Part shown: in pieces, positions 17,576 to 28,435 of the stretch | How positions within the stretch are numbered: position 1 is the stretch's first letter | Layout of the letters: each line of letters opens with the position of its first letter | DNA from: Arcobacter ellisii | GTDB taxonomy: Bacteria; Campylobacterota; Campylobacteria; Campylobacterales; Arcobacteraceae | Assembly: GCF_003544915.1 (NCBI RefSeq) | Contig: NZ_CP032097.1 | Location: forward strand, 744,001-808,000 | Direction: 5' to 3' | DNA: 64,000 nt | The notes under the pieces: generated by a model | What the model was told of the DNA's origin: nothing | What the model saw: only the letters and a program-made list of their open reading frames with translations | The model's database searches: none | Translations under genes and position numbers: made by a program

Positions 17576-17929
17576 CTAATAAAAAGGTATAGCTGCTCCA
17601 CTTGCTCCCATGATTTCTCTTGCATCTTCACTCATCATTGAGGGATCCCAAACAGGGTTAAATACTAAATTTACTCTTACTTCATCAATCTCATCAACTG
17701 CAAGTGTCACATATTTTACTTGTTCAAGTAAAGAATCTGCAACAGGACAAGCTGGGCTTGTTAATGTCATATCAATTTCACAATATAAATAGTTCTCTTT
17801 TTCTTCAAATTTTATTTCATATATTAATCCAAGATTATAAATGTCTGCTGGAATTTCAGGGTCATAAACTTTTTTTAAATTTTCTATTACTTTTTCTTTT
17901 ATTTTTTCTAAATCAAATATTTTACTCAT
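17576..17929 (-). CDS. SufT-like MIP18/DUF59 family protein
   Basis: 117 residues. The DUF59 marks are YDPEIPADIYNLGLIYEI and DMTLTSPACPVADSL, with the conserved Cys in the SPACP motif. SufT/MIP18 proteins assist iron-sulfur cluster maturation or transfer. It is the last gene of the leftward suf operon, 11 bases after sufE, consistent with that function. The ending GAAIPFY is typical of short bacterial members. Confidence 0.88.
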   Translation of the reverse strand: MSKIFDLEKIKEKVIENLKKVYDPEIPADIYNLGLIYEIKFEEKENYLYCEIDMTLTSPACPVADSLLEQVKYVTLAVDEIDEVRVNLVFNPVWDPSMMSEDAREIMGASGAAIPFY

Positions 17930-17940
17930 TTTTTAATCCT

Positions 17941-18351
17941 TTATGCGTTTTGGGCATACTCTTTTATTTTTTTCATCATTCCAATAACTCCACTTTGTCT
18001 ATTTGGAGTTATCACTTCACTTAGTTTTAATTCATGAACAATATCCATATCAATATCTTTTAATTCTTGTATAGTTGAGCCAGAAAAAATTTTTAATATC
18101 ATATAAACTAAACCTTTTACAATTATGGCGTCACTTGTTCCTCTAAAATAGATTTTTCCATCTTTTATCTCATGTGTTAACCAAACTTGAGAAGTACAAC
18201 CATGGACTATATTTGCTGGTATTTTATCACTCTCATTAAACTCTTCAAGTTTTTTCCCTAAATCAATAATATATTCATATTTTGCAAGTTCATCATCAAA
18301 AAAATCTAAATCTTCTTTTATCTCATTTACTCTTTCTTCAATAGTGCTCAT
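17941..18351 (-). CDS. sufE: SufE, sulfur acceptor for the SUF system
   Basis: 136 residues. SufE accepts persulfide sulfur from the cysteine desulfurase SufS and passes it to SufB. The active Cys is in NIVHGCTSQVWL, the standard SufE motif; the later GLVYMILKIFSG segment also fits. It is 1 base downstream of sufS in the order expected for the suf operon. Confidence 0.93.
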   Translation of the reverse strand: MSTIEERVNEIKEDLDFFDDELAKYEYIIDLGKKLEEFNESDKIPANIVHGCTSQVWLTHEIKDGKIYFRGTSDAIIVKGLVYMILKIFSGSTIQELKDIDMDIVHELKLSEVITPNRQSGVIGMMKKIKEYAQNA

Positions 18352-18352
18352 T

Positions 18353-19537
18353 TTATCCCTTTAACATAATTAAGGCTCTTTTTAATGCCTCGATTAATTT
18401 ATCTACATCAACATAATCATTATAAAAAGCTGTGCTAACTCTTATAGTTCCTTTTATTCCTAATTTTTTCATAATTGGTTGTGCACAGTGATGACCAACT
18501 CTTAGAGCAACTCCCATTTTATCAAGAAGTATTCCTATATCATCGTGAACTATGCCTTTGAAGTTGAAACTTCTACTTCCAATTGTATTTGAAATGTCAT
18601 TGTAAAATACAATATCAGGAAGTTTTGCTAACTCTTCATCTAAGTATTTAAAAACTTTATGTTCTAAATTTTCAATATTTTCATATCTAACATGATTTAT
18701 ATACTCTAATGCTTTTCCAAAACCTATAACACCAGCAATATTTTGTGTTCCTGCTTCAAATTTATATGGAGAATCAAGTAAAGTTGAACCATTAAAATCA
18801 ACTTCATGTATAGTTGCTCCACCAGTTTGATAAGGTTTTATATCTTTTAGATATTTTTCTTTTATATAAATTGCTCCAACACCAGTTGGTCCAAATGTTT
18901 TATGTCCAGAAATTGCAAAAAAATCAACATCTAGTTTTTGTATATCCACTTTTAGATGAGCTAAACTTTGAGCTCCATCACACATAACAACAGCACCATA
19001 AGAGTGAGCTAGTTTTGTAATAGCTTCCATATCATGGATTTTTCCAAAGGCATTTGAAATATGCGTAATACTAACAAAAGCATTTGCATTTGCTTTTAAT
19101 AGTTCTTCAAAATGAGTCATATCAAAATCTAAATTTTCATTACAATTTACAACTTCAAGTCCATTTCCCAAAGTTCTTCCTTGCATGTGCCATGGAACAA
19201 TATTTGAGTGGTGTTCTAAACTAGAAATAATTACAGTTTTAAAATCTTTTGCAAAAGATGAGGCAATAAAATTTAAAGATTCTGTTACACCTTTTGTAAA
19301 AATAATCTCTTCTTTTGCTGAAGCATTTATAAACTCTTTTAAAAGAGTTCTTACTTTCTCAAACTCTTGGGTTGCTTTATTTGCGTGACCAAAATTACTT
19401 CGGTGTGTGTTTGAACAATATTGTTCATAATATTCAACTTGCGAATCTATAACAGATTTTGGTTTTTGAGTTGTTGCACCATTATCCAAATAAATTGTTT
19501 TTGAGTTTTGGAAATATGGAAAATCATTTTTAAACAT
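18353..19537 (-). CDS. sufS: Cysteine desulfurase SufS
   Basis: 394 residues, a class-V aminotransferase fold using pyridoxal phosphate. The PLP-lysine lies in ISGHKTFGPTG, with THISNAFG and CDGAQSLAH ahead of it. The persulfide Cys is in RVGHHCAQPIM near the C-terminus, the short-loop type II (SufS) form. It provides sulfur to SufE for iron-sulfur assembly. It overlaps the end of sufD by 8 bases. A second desulfurase (NifS type) is encoded divergently at 23170. Confidence 0.94.
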   Translation of the reverse strand: MFKNDFPYFQNSKTIYLDNGATTQKPKSVIDSQVEYYEQYCSNTHRSNFGHANKATQEFEKVRTLLKEFINASAKEEIIFTKGVTESLNFIASSFAKDFKTVIISSLEHHSNIVPWHMQGRTLGNGLEVVNCNENLDFDMTHFEELLKANANAFVSITHISNAFGKIHDMEAITKLAHSYGAVVMCDGAQSLAHLKVDIQKLDVDFFAISGHKTFGPTGVGAIYIKEKYLKDIKPYQTGGATIHEVDFNGSTLLDSPYKFEAGTQNIAGVIGFGKALEYINHVRYENIENLEHKVFKYLDEELAKLPDIVFYNDISNTIGSRSFNFKGIVHDDIGILLDKMGVALRVGHHCAQPIMKKLGIKGTIRVSTAFYNDYVDVDKLIEALKRALIMLKG

Positions 19538-20561
19538 ATTTTTCCCTTTTATAATTTTCTACAAACTCTTTTATTATCTCATTTTTTATATTAGATATTA
19601 TCGTACTTTCAAAAGCATTTAATAACATTTCATAAGCTTTTTCTTTTTTTATACCTCGTGAACAAAGATATAAAAGTTGGTCTTGATTTAAAGTTCCTGT
19701 TGTTGTTCCATGACTTGCTTCAAGTTCATCTATTAAAATTTCAAGATGAGGTTGTGCAAAAATTGTTGCATCATCACTTAGTAATATAGTGTTACAATTT
19801 TGAAATGCTTTTGTAAATTGTGCAGTTTCATTTACAATTGATTTTATTTTTACAACAGCTTTTGAACTATCTTTTAAAGAGTTTTTATAGTTTATTGAAC
19901 TTGTAGAGTTTTTTTCGTTATGAATTGTTTTTACTAAAGTTGCAGTTGTTGAATCATTTGATAATTTAATTAATCCATTTAATTCATAGTTTACAAACTC
20001 TTTATTTATGATATTTTCAAAACTATTTACTATAAATCCATCACCAAACTCAAGATTTGTTATTTCAAGATTTGAACTTTTTTCTTGTTTTATACTATTT
20101 GCAAAAATCATAGAATTTGAAGCATTTATATCTTGAATTTTTACATATTCTAAAGAGGCATTTTCTTCTAAAATAATATTTCTATTTACTGTAAAAGCAG
20201 AGTTTTTAGAACTGTTTACAAAAACTTCTACAACTTGAGCTTTGATATTTTCTTTTACTTCTATTTTTAAAGAGTTAGAAAAAAGTGTTTCATCTTCTTT
20301 TATTTTATATATTAAAAAAATTGGTTCAGCAATATTTTTATCTATAGTTAAAACTTTTTGATTTTCATCTAAACTTTTTGTAATATTAAATAAAACAGAT
20401 TCATAAGAGTTTTCATCTTTTATAGTTTTTAAACCCATAATATCAAATTCATAAATTTTAGATTCTTTAAATTCAGTAGAAAACAGAGAATCAAAATTTA
20501 TTTTTAAAAACTCTTCATCTTTTTTATTTGGAAGATTAGTGTTTAATTCATTTATTTTCAT
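19530..20561 (-). CDS. sufD: SufD, SUF scaffold subunit
   Basis: 343 residues. The C-terminal SufB/SufD beta-helix region is visible: ATIFAQPHLEILIDELEASHG with TTGTLNQDQLLYLCSRGI. The conserved His in EASHG is the residue linked to cluster formation at the SufB-SufD interface. The N-terminal half is less conserved, as usual for SufD. It overlaps sufC by 14 bases upstream and sufS by 8 bases downstream, so the operon is tightly coupled. Confidence 0.9.
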   Translation of the reverse strand: MKINELNTNLPNKKDEEFLKINFDSLFSTEFKESKIYEFDIMGLKTIKDENSYESVLFNITKSLDENQKVLTIDKNIAEPIFLIYKIKEDETLFSNSLKIEVKENIKAQVVEVFVNSSKNSAFTVNRNIILEENASLEYVKIQDINASNSMIFANSIKQEKSSNLEITNLEFGDGFIVNSFENIINKEFVNYELNGLIKLSNDSTTATLVKTIHNEKNSTSSINYKNSLKDSSKAVVKIKSIVNETAQFTKAFQNCNTILLSDDATIFAQPHLEILIDELEASHGTTTGTLNQDQLLYLCSRGIKKEKAYEMLLNAFESTIISNIKNEIIKEFVENYKREKYV

Positions 20562-21315
20562 CTTTTATTCCTATTGCTTCATAACCTTTTTCATCTAGTT
20601 CTAAAGCTAAGTTATAATCTCCTGTTTTAGCAATTTTCCCATCATTTAAAATATGAACAAAATCAGGTTTTATAAGTTCTAAAAGTCTATCATAATGGGT
20701 AATCATTAAAATTGATTTTTTCCCATCAAGCATTGAGTTTATAACATTTGCAACAGTTTTTATAGCATCTACATCAAGACCTGAATCTATCTCATCAAGC
20801 ATAATTAAATCAGGTTTTAACATAAGTAGTTGAATAAGTTCATTTCTTTTTTTCTCACCACCACTAAAGCCATCATTTAAGTCTCTTTGTAGAAGTTTTC
20901 TATCAATATTGAATTTTCCTGTTTCTTCTTTTGTTAGTTTTAAAAATTCCATTGCATCAAGTTCTTCAAGTCCTTGATATGCTCTTTTTTCATTTATAGC
21001 TGTTTTTAAAAAGTAACTATTATTAACTCCTGGAACTTCAACTGGAGTTTGAAAACTCATAAAAATTCCTTCATTTGCTCTAGTTGCTACATCCATTTCA
21101 AGTAAATCTTTATTTTTATAAGTTATTTTTCCCTCTGTTACAATACAGTCATAGTGAGCACTTAAAGTTTTTACTAAAGTTGATTTCCCAGCTCCATTTG
21201 TTCCCATTAGAACATGAATTTCACCCTCATTTATCTCTAAATTTAAACCTTTTAATATTTCATTCTCATTTATTTTAACATGTAAGTTTTCTATTTTTAA
21301 TAATTGTTTTTTCAT
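20548..21315 (-). CDS. sufC: SufC ATPase of the SUF scaffold
   Basis: 255 residues, an ABC-type soluble ATPase. Walker A is GTNGAGKST, the signature is FSGGEKKR, and Walker B is LIMLDEIDSGLD. SufC powers assembly in the SufBC2D complex in the cytosol. It lies 3 bases after sufB and overlaps sufD by 14 bases. Confidence 0.95.
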   Translation of the reverse strand: MKKQLLKIENLHVKINENEILKGLNLEINEGEIHVLMGTNGAGKSTLVKTLSAHYDCIVTEGKITYKNKDLLEMDVATRANEGIFMSFQTPVEVPGVNNSYFLKTAINEKRAYQGLEELDAMEFLKLTKEETGKFNIDRKLLQRDLNDGFSGGEKKRNELIQLLMLKPDLIMLDEIDSGLDVDAIKTVANVINSMLDGKKSILMITHYDRLLELIKPDFVHILNDGKIAKTGDYNLALELDEKGYEAIGIKDENK

Positions 21316-21318
21316 AAT

Positions 21319-22755
21319 TTATCCCACGCTTCCTTCAAGTGATATATTTAATAACTCTTTTGCTTCTGCTGCAAATTCCATTGGTAACTCTTTTAGAACT
21401 TCTTTACAAAAACCATTTACAATCATAGCGATTGCATCTTCTTCAGAAATTCCTCTTTGGTTTAAATAAAATAGTTGTTCTTCTGAGATTTTTGAAGTTG
21501 TTGCTTCATGTTCTATATTTGCACTACTATTTCTTATTTCATGGTATGGATAAGTGTGTGCATGACACTTGTTTCCAATTAAAAGTGAATCACACTCTGA
21601 AATATTTCTAGCATTTGAAGCATTTTTCCCAACTCTTACAAGTCCTCTATAAGCATTTACTCCATGCATTGCAGAAATACCTTTTGAAATAATTGTTGAT
21701 TTAGTATTTTTTCCTAAATGAACCATTTTTGTTCCGGTATCTGCTTGTTGCGATTTTGAAGCAATGGCAACTGAATAAAACTCTCCAACACTATTATCAC
21801 CTTGTAAAATACATGATGGATATTTCCAAGTTATGGCACTTCCCGTTTCAACTTGTGTCCAAGAGATTTTTGAATTATCACCTTTACAGATTCCTCTTTT
21901 TGTTACAAAGTTTAAAATTCCACCTTTTCCTTTGTCATCTCCTGGAAACCAGTTTTGAATAGTTGAATATTTTATTTGTGAATTTTTTAGAGCAACTAAT
22001 TCAACAACTGCAGCATGAAGTTGTCTTTCATCTCTTGTTGGAGCAGAACAGCCTTCATTATAAGAAACATAACTTCCTTCATCACAAATAATTAATGTTC
22101 TTTCAAATTGTCCTGTATTTAAGGCATTTATTCTAAAATAAGTTGAAAGTTCCATAGGACATCTCGTATTTGGTGGAATATATACAAAACTTCCATCTGT
22201 AAAAACTGCACAGTTTAAAGCTGCAAAATAGTTATCAGTTGGGGGAACAACACTTGCTAAATACTCTTGTACAAGTTGTGGATATTTATGAGCTGCTTCA
22301 CTGATTGAGCAAAATATAATTCCAAGTTTTTCAAGTTCATCTTGATAAGTAGTTTTAACTGATACTGAATCAAAAACAGCATCAACCGCAACACCTGCAA
22401 GTTGTTTTTGTTCTTCAAGTGGAATTCCTAATTTTTCATAAGTCTTTAAAATTTCTGGGTCAACTTCATCTAAAGAGTTTAAAGCTTTTTTAGGTGCACT
22501 ATAATATGCAATATCTTGGTAATCAATTTTTGGATATTTTAAATTTGCCCAAGATGGCTCTTCCATTTTTAGCCATTTTTTATAAGCTTTTAGTCTAAAA
22601 TCCAATAACCATTCTGGTTCATTTTTTTTAGCACTAATTGCTCTTATTACATCTTCATTTAAACCTTTTTCAAAAGTATCACTTTGAACTAAAGTTTCAA
22701 AACCTAGTTTATACTCTTTGTTAATTACGTCATGTATTTGTTGATTCTCATTCAT
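21319..22755 (-). CDS. sufB: SufB, Fe-S cluster scaffold
   Basis: 478 residues, close to the usual SufB length. Clear blocks are [19 protein letters not shown] near the N-terminus, [20 protein letters not shown], and [20 protein letters not shown]. The conserved cluster-site Cys lies in [10 protein letters not shown], and the C-terminal [18 protein letters not shown] is standard. It is the first gene of the suf operon, with a palindromic operator-like site 26-58 bases upstream of its start. Confidence 0.95.
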   Translation of the reverse strand: MNENQQIHDVINKEYKLGFETLVQSDTFEKGLNEDVIRAISAKKNEPEWLLDFRLKAYKKWLKMEEPSWANLKYPKIDYQDIAYYSAPKKALNSLDEVDPEILKTYEKLGIPLEEQKQLAGVAVDAVFDSVSVKTTYQDELEKLGIIFCSISEAAHKYPQLVQEYLASVVPPTDNYFAALNCAVFTDGSFVYIPPNTRCPMELSTYFRINALNTGQFERTLIICDEGSYVSYNEGCSAPTRDERQLHAAVVELVALKNSQIKYSTIQNWFPGDDKGKGGILNFVTKRGICKGDNSKISWTQVETGSAITWKYPSCILQGDNSVGEFYSVAIASKSQQADTGTKMVHLGKNTKSTIISKGISAMHGVNAYRGLVRVGKNASNARNISECDSLLIGNKCHAHTYPYHEIRNSSANIEHEATTSKISEEQLFYLNQRGISEEDAIAMIVNGFCKEVLKELPMEFAAEAKELLNISLEGSVG

Positions 22756-22780
22756 GACTTCTCCAATATAATATTAAATT

Positions 22781-22813
22781 TTTTAAATAGGACTATATTT
22801 ATCCTATTTAAAA
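22781..22813. promoter_or_regulatory. Operator-like palindrome upstream of sufB
   Basis: Perfect 12-bp inverted repeat TTTTAAATAGGA / TCCTATTTAAAA separated by 9 bases. It lies just upstream of sufB, probably near or downstream of its transcription start. Size and symmetry suit a dimeric repressor of the Rrf2/IscR or Fur type; which one is unknown. Confidence 0.6.
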
Positions 22814-23041
22814 TTCTATCATAATGTAGTATACAATGTAAAGAATAAATTATTTTCAAATTGAACTAATTATTTTAATAAAAAACTTAATTCTCTTTAT
22901 TGAAAATAATTAAAAAATAAAGAAATCGGAGAAATTTTATATTAAAAGATGAAAATATAGTAATTGTAAACTATTTAGCCACATTTAATAGCGGTTTTTA
23001 AATCATTGATTAGTATAATAAATTTACTGTATGAAAAAAAA

Positions 23042-23082
23042 CAAATAGATAAAAACAATTAAGACAATTTTTATCCTATTTG
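23042..23082. promoter_or_regulatory. Operator-like inverted repeat upstream of nifS
   Basis: CAAATAGATAAAAA (23042-23055) and TTTTTATCCTATTTG (23068-23082) are inverted copies that differ by one unpaired base. The right arm shares TTTATCCTATTT with the sufB operator, which suggests co-regulation. Confidence 0.5.
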
Positions 23083-23130
23083 CATTAGAATACGAAAAAG
23101 TTTTATTTGTAACTATTAATTTCGGAATAG

Positions 23131-24366
<1,236 letters not shown>

Positions 24367-24399
24367 TAAAAAATTGAACAATATTTAAAGGAAAATAAG

Positions 24400-25380
24400 A
24401 TGGCAAAAAATAGTTTAATAAGCGGTTCGATTTGGGATGAATACTCAAATCAAGTAGTAAATAGAATGAATAACCCAAAACACCAAGGGGAAATCACTGA
24501 AGAAAGAGCAGCTGAACTTGGAGCAAAATTAATTGTTGCAGATTTTGGAGCTGAATCATGTGGTGATGCTGTAAGACTTTATTGGGCAGTTGATGAAAAT
24601 ACAGATAAAATTTTAGAGTCAAAATTCAAATCTTTTGGATGTGGTACAGCAATCGCATCTTCTGATGTTATGGCTGAATTATGTATTGGAAAAACAGTTG
24701 ATGAAGCTGTAAAAATTACAAATATTGATGTTGAGTTTGCATTAAGAGATAATCCAGAAACTCCAGCTGTTCCACCTCAAAAAATGCACTGTTCTGTTAT
24801 GGCTTATGATGTTATCAAAAAAGCTGCAGCAGAGTATAAAGGTGTTGATATGGAATCTTTTGAAGAAGAGCAAATCGTTTGTGAGTGTGCAAGGGTTTCA
24901 TTAGCAACTTTAAAAGAAGTAATTAGAATCAATGATTTAAAAACGGTTGAAGAAATTACAGATTATACAAAAGCAGGAGCTTTCTGTAAATCATGTATCA
25001 AACCAGGTGGTCATGAAGCTAAAGATATCTATTTAGTTGATATTTTAAAAGATGTTAGAGCAGAAATGGAACAATCAAGATTAAAAACAGCAGCAGATGC
25101 AAGTGCTTCTGGTCATGCAAGTTTTGATAAAATGACTTTAGTTCAAAGAATTAAAGCAGTTGATGCAGTAATTGATTCAGATATTAGACCAATGCTTGTA
25201 ATGGACGGTGGAGATATGGAGATAATTGATATCAAAGAAAATTTACCACATTATGATATTTATATTAGATATTTAGGTTCTTGTTCAGGATGTTCGTCTG
25301 GAAGTACTGGAACTTTATTTGCTATTGAAGCAGTTTTACAACAAAAAGTTGATGAAAATATCAGAGTTTTACCAATCTAA
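24400..25380 (+). CDS. nifU: NifU Fe-S scaffold protein
   Basis: 326 residues with three domains. The N-terminal U-type scaffold (to about 130) has SCGDAVRLYW, GCGTAIASS and the MHCSV Cys. The central [2Fe-2S] region has CECARV and CKSCIKPGG. The C-terminal Nfu domain has SCSGCSSGS (CxxC). It assembles clusters with NifS in the cytosol. A strong terminator follows, so nifS-nifU is a two-gene unit. Confidence 0.95.
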   Translation: MAKNSLISGSIWDEYSNQVVNRMNNPKHQGEITEERAAELGAKLIVADFGAESCGDAVRLYWAVDENTDKILESKFKSFGCGTAIASSDVMAELCIGKTVDEAVKITNIDVEFALRDNPETPAVPPQKMHCSVMAYDVIKKAAAEYKGVDMESFEEEQIVCECARVSLATLKEVIRINDLKTVEEITDYTKAGAFCKSCIKPGGHEAKDIYLVDILKDVRAEMEQSRLKTAADASASGHASFDKMTLVQRIKAVDAVIDSDIRPMLVMDGGDMEIIDIKENLPHYDIYIRYLGSCSGCSSGSTGTLFAIEAVLQQKVDENIRVLPI

Positions 25381-25401
25381 TTTTTCATAATTTTAGATTT
25401 C

Positions 25402-25437
25402 AAAAAGGGACTTATCTTTTGATAAGTCCCTTTTTTT
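25402..25437 (+). terminator. Rho-independent terminator after nifU
   Basis: Perfect 15-bp stem AAAAAGGGACTTATC / GATAAGTCCCTTTTT with a TTTT loop, running into seven T. A textbook intrinsic terminator. Confidence 0.92.
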
Positions 25438-25516
25438 ATATTTTATAAAGATTAAATCATGAAGAAACTTACCTTATGTTACAATTTATTTTTCAAATTA
25501 ATTTAAAGGAATATAT

Positions 25517-25951
25517 ATGAAAAATAGAAACATTTTTTTAGCAGGCTTAATTTGTTTATTTTTAACAGCTTGTAGTGTAGTTTCAGTTGAAAATAACTCT
25601 TCAACTAAACCAAAGGCAACTTTAACAAACAGTTATTTTAAAGCAATAGTTTTAAATGGAGAAAAGGTAGAAGTTTTTGATAGAGAACCACATATTAGAT
25701 TTCAAGATGATGGAAAAGTTTTTGGAGCTTTAGGTTGTAATAATTTTTTTGGAACATATAAAAAAGATAAAAATGAAATTGTTTTTCAAAATATTGCTAG
25801 TACAAAAATGATGTGTCATGCAATTAAAACTGAAGATGAATTCTCAAAAGTTCTTCAAAATACAAAAACTTATGAAATTAAAGAAGAGAGTTTAATACTG
25901 TTTGATAAAGATAAAAAAGAGATTGCAAAATTTAATGTTGTATATTTTTAA
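25517..25951 (+). CDS. META-domain lipoprotein (HslJ-like)
   Basis: 144 residues. The signal peptide ends in the lipobox LTAC (Cys about residue 19). The body (HIRFQDDGKVFGALGCNNFFG, then IVFQNIASTKMMC) is the META/HslJ fold, with the GCNxFxG motif and the later MMC Cys. META-domain proteins are envelope proteins linked to stress or antibiotic tolerance; the exact role is unknown. RBS AAAGGAA precedes the ATG. It is followed after 25 bases by the helicase gene. Confidence 0.85.
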   Translation: MKNRNIFLAGLICLFLTACSVVSVENNSSTKPKATLTNSYFKAIVLNGEKVEVFDREPHIRFQDDGKVFGALGCNNFFGTYKKDKNEIVFQNIASTKMMCHAIKTEDEFSKVLQNTKTYEIKEESLILFDKDKKEIAKFNVVYF

Positions 25952-25976
25952 AAATAGTTCATCAAATTAAGATTTA

Positions 25977-28355
25977 ATGCAAATTTCAAAGTTAAAAGAG
26001 TTATGCCTAGAACAGGCAAATTTTTATTATGAGTATGTAAAAAAATTTAGTGAAAATAATGGAAAAAGTATAGATAAAGTAGTATCAATAAATTATCAAA
26101 AAGATAGTTTTCCAAAACTTTATGAAATAAAACTTGAAAAACCTATTTATGATTTTGAAAAAACTTATTATAAAAATAATGAAATAAATGAATACTATTT
26201 TAATAAAAAAGATATTTTAATAAAAGAGTATGATGAAAAAAATAGGCTTTTATATGTTCAAGTTTTAAATTCTGATATTGAGTTTGAAAAGATAAAAAGT
26301 GATGACTTTTTGGTAGTTACTGATTTACTTTTTTTGATTAAAAATATAATTGAATGGTATGATAAAAACTCCCATAAACTTACTTTTGATGACAAATTTG
26401 ATTTAGATTTAAAAGCAAATTTAGAAATACTAAAAGATACAAAACTAAACCAAAATCAAAAAGATGCAGTAGATTCTATATTTGAAAATAGATATTCATA
26501 TATTTGGGGAGCTCCTGGAACTGGTAAAACAAAAGCTGTTTTATCAACTGCTTTGATAAATTATATTTTTCAAAATAAAAAAGTGTTGATAGTTGCTCCT
26601 ACAAATGTTGCCTTAGAACAGATACTTTTTGGAGTTTTAGAAAATACAGAAAAACTTCAAATTTCAAGGGAAAAAGTTTTACGATTAGGAATTCCATCAA
26701 AAGATTTTTTTGATAAGTATTCTGAAGTTTGTGAAACAAAAGGAATAGAAAGGGTTTTGGAATCCCTTGAAAATGAGATAAATATATTAAATAGGGTGAT
26801 TAAATATCGTGAGGGAAAAATAATCAGTGATGATTTAGAAAAAATCCTAGAACACTTTTTAAAACTACAAGAAAACAAAGAAAAAATCATAAAACTTGAA
26901 TATGAAGAAGAACACTTACAACCTTTGATAAATCTTTTAATTTTACCTTTAAAAGCCTATCATTTTTCAAATAATTCAAGAATGATAAAAGATGCAATCA
27001 AAAAACATGAAAAAAATCCTTGCGTAAATTTTGATGAAAAATTGATAGAAGAGGGTAGATTAAAAGAGGTTGTAAATATAAATTGTGTTCGAAAAGAGTT
27101 AGAAAAAATTGATGAAAAGATAAATAAAATAAATCAAGAAAATTTTGAGATATTAACTCTTTGTAAAAATCTTATAAAAAGTGAAAAGATTTATAATGAG
27201 ATATTTAAAGATTTGAATCAAACAAATTTAGATGAAAAACAAGTTCAAATAAATGAAAAAATATCTCAACTAAATCTTTGGTGTAAAACAAGTTTAGAAT
27301 CAATCAAAACTTTAGTAGAAAACTCAAATGATGAGCTGATAAATCAAGCCTTAGATATCCACCATAAAGATTTTGATGATGAAAAATTAAAAAAGAAATT
27401 AGCTTTTTTAATAGATGAAAAAGATTTATTAATTGAACAAAGTACAAAACAAAGAGTAAAAAATAGTTTAGTTCTTGCCATGACTATTGATGCCTATATT
27501 CAATACTCTATAAATGAAAATATCGAAGTAGACCACATCTTTTGTGATGAAGCTGGATATATGTCAACAATTAAAGCTTTGAGTCTATTTAAGTCTAATA
27601 GTCCAATAACATTTTTAGGTGACCATATGCAACTTCCACCTGTTAGTGAAATAAAAACATATGATGTAATTTCACATAAAAAGAGTTTTTTATGGAGTCA
27701 ATCAGCACTATTTTTTGAAACACTTTTTTTGAAAAATAGTGTTGAGGAGATATTTTTTGAATTTACAAATAATACTACTCCAAAGTTTGAAAAAACTTCC
27801 CAAGTAAATCTAATCTCAACCCATAGATTTGGGAAAAACTTAGCTCAAGTTTTAAATAAATTTGTTTATAAATTTGGTTTTGAATCAGCTTTAAAAAGTG
27901 ATACAAATCTATTTTTTATAGATAGTGCTTCAAATGTAAATGAAGCAAGTGAGCGTTCATCTTTGGAAGAAGTTTTAATAATCAAAGAGTTAGTAAAAAA
28001 ATTTGAGGGAAAATCTTTTGTGATATTAACTCCATATAAAAAGCAAGTAAAACTTCTAAAAGAACATTTAGATAGAAAATATTTTGAAAATATAATGACA
28101 ATTCATAAATCTCAAGGAAGTGAATGGGATAATGTGATTTTTTCTGTTGTTGATGACTCAAACGGTGGAAAAAGAAAAATGTTTTTTACAGATACTTTAA
28201 ATGAAAACTTCAAAGGTTTAAACCTAATAAACACAGTTGTAAGCCGAACAAAAAGAAGATTAATAATTGTTGCAAATGAAGAGTTTTGGATAAAACAAAA
28301 AGATGCTCAACTAATAGGAAATTTAATCTTTATTTCAAAAAAAGTTACTGTTTAA
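25977..28355 (+). CDS. SF1 DNA/RNA helicase, DNA2/UPF1-like AAA protein
   Basis: 792 residues. Motif Q/I region LNQNQKDAVDSIF and Walker A GAPGTGKTKA; motif II DHIFCDEAGYM; motif III FLGDHMQLPPV; motif IV-V STHRFGKNL and TIHKSQGSEWDNVIF; motif VI VVSRTKRRLIIV. The arrangement is of the DNA2/NAM7 (UPF1-like) SF1 group. A long helical insertion of about 250 residues separates motifs Ia and II. No nuclease domain is obvious. It ends 12 bases from a repeat that I take as the left end of the prophage, so the integration left it intact. A housekeeping role and a defence role are both possible; nothing around it decides. Confidence 0.85.
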   Translation: MQISKLKELCLEQANFYYEYVKKFSENNGKSIDKVVSINYQKDSFPKLYEIKLEKPIYDFEKTYYKNNEINEYYFNKKDILIKEYDEKNRLLYVQVLNSDIEFEKIKSDDFLVVTDLLFLIKNIIEWYDKNSHKLTFDDKFDLDLKANLEILKDTKLNQNQKDAVDSIFENRYSYIWGAPGTGKTKAVLSTALINYIFQNKKVLIVAPTNVALEQILFGVLENTEKLQISREKVLRLGIPSKDFFDKYSEVCETKGIERVLESLENEINILNRVIKYREGKIISDDLEKILEHFLKLQENKEKIIKLEYEEEHLQPLINLLILPLKAYHFSNNSRMIKDAIKKHEKNPCVNFDEKLIEEGRLKEVVNINCVRKELEKIDEKINKINQENFEILTLCKNLIKSEKIYNEIFKDLNQTNLDEKQVQINEKISQLNLWCKTSLESIKTLVENSNDELINQALDIHHKDFDDEKLKKKLAFLIDEKDLLIEQSTKQRVKNSLVLAMTIDAYIQYSINENIEVDHIFCDEAGYMSTIKALSLFKSNSPITFLGDHMQLPPVSEIKTYDVISHKKSFLWSQSALFFETLFLKNSVEEIFFEFTNNTTPKFEKTSQVNLISTHRFGKNLAQVLNKFVYKFGFESALKSDTNLFFIDSASNVNEASERSSLEEVLIIKELVKKFEGKSFVILTPYKKQVKLLKEHLDRKYFENIMTIHKSQGSEWDNVIFSVVDDSNGGKRKMFFTDTLNENFKGLNLINTVVSRTKRRLIIVANEEFWIKQKDAQLIGNLIFISKKVTV

Positions 28356-28366
28356 TTATAAATCAT

Positions 28367-28380
28367 TAATAATTTATTAA
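28367..28380. repeat. Candidate attL core
   Basis: TAATAATTTATTAA, 12 bases after the helicase stop codon, exactly repeated in the same orientation at 41786-41799. The pair encloses all phage genes. Its AT-richness means a chance match is possible. Confidence 0.5.
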
Positions 28381-28404
28381 TAAATAAATACGAAGAAATA
28401 GGAC

Positions 28405-28435
28405 TTAATTTAATAAGTGTGCAATTTTTGTGTTT
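28405..28435. repeat. Left subterminal direct repeat (possible integrase arm site)
   Basis: 31 bases that match 41640-41670 at 27 positions in the same orientation, including AGTGTGCA and TTTTTGTGT. It ends at the integrase stop codon. Either an imperfect att core or an integrase arm-binding site. TTTTTGTGTAT recurs again at 41683-41693, which favours arm sites. Confidence 0.55.

Noticed and set aside
25977-28355. SF1 helicase as an anti-phage defence gene
   Set aside because: All helicase motifs are present, but no nuclease or other defence partner is next to it; adjacency to a prophage is not enough.
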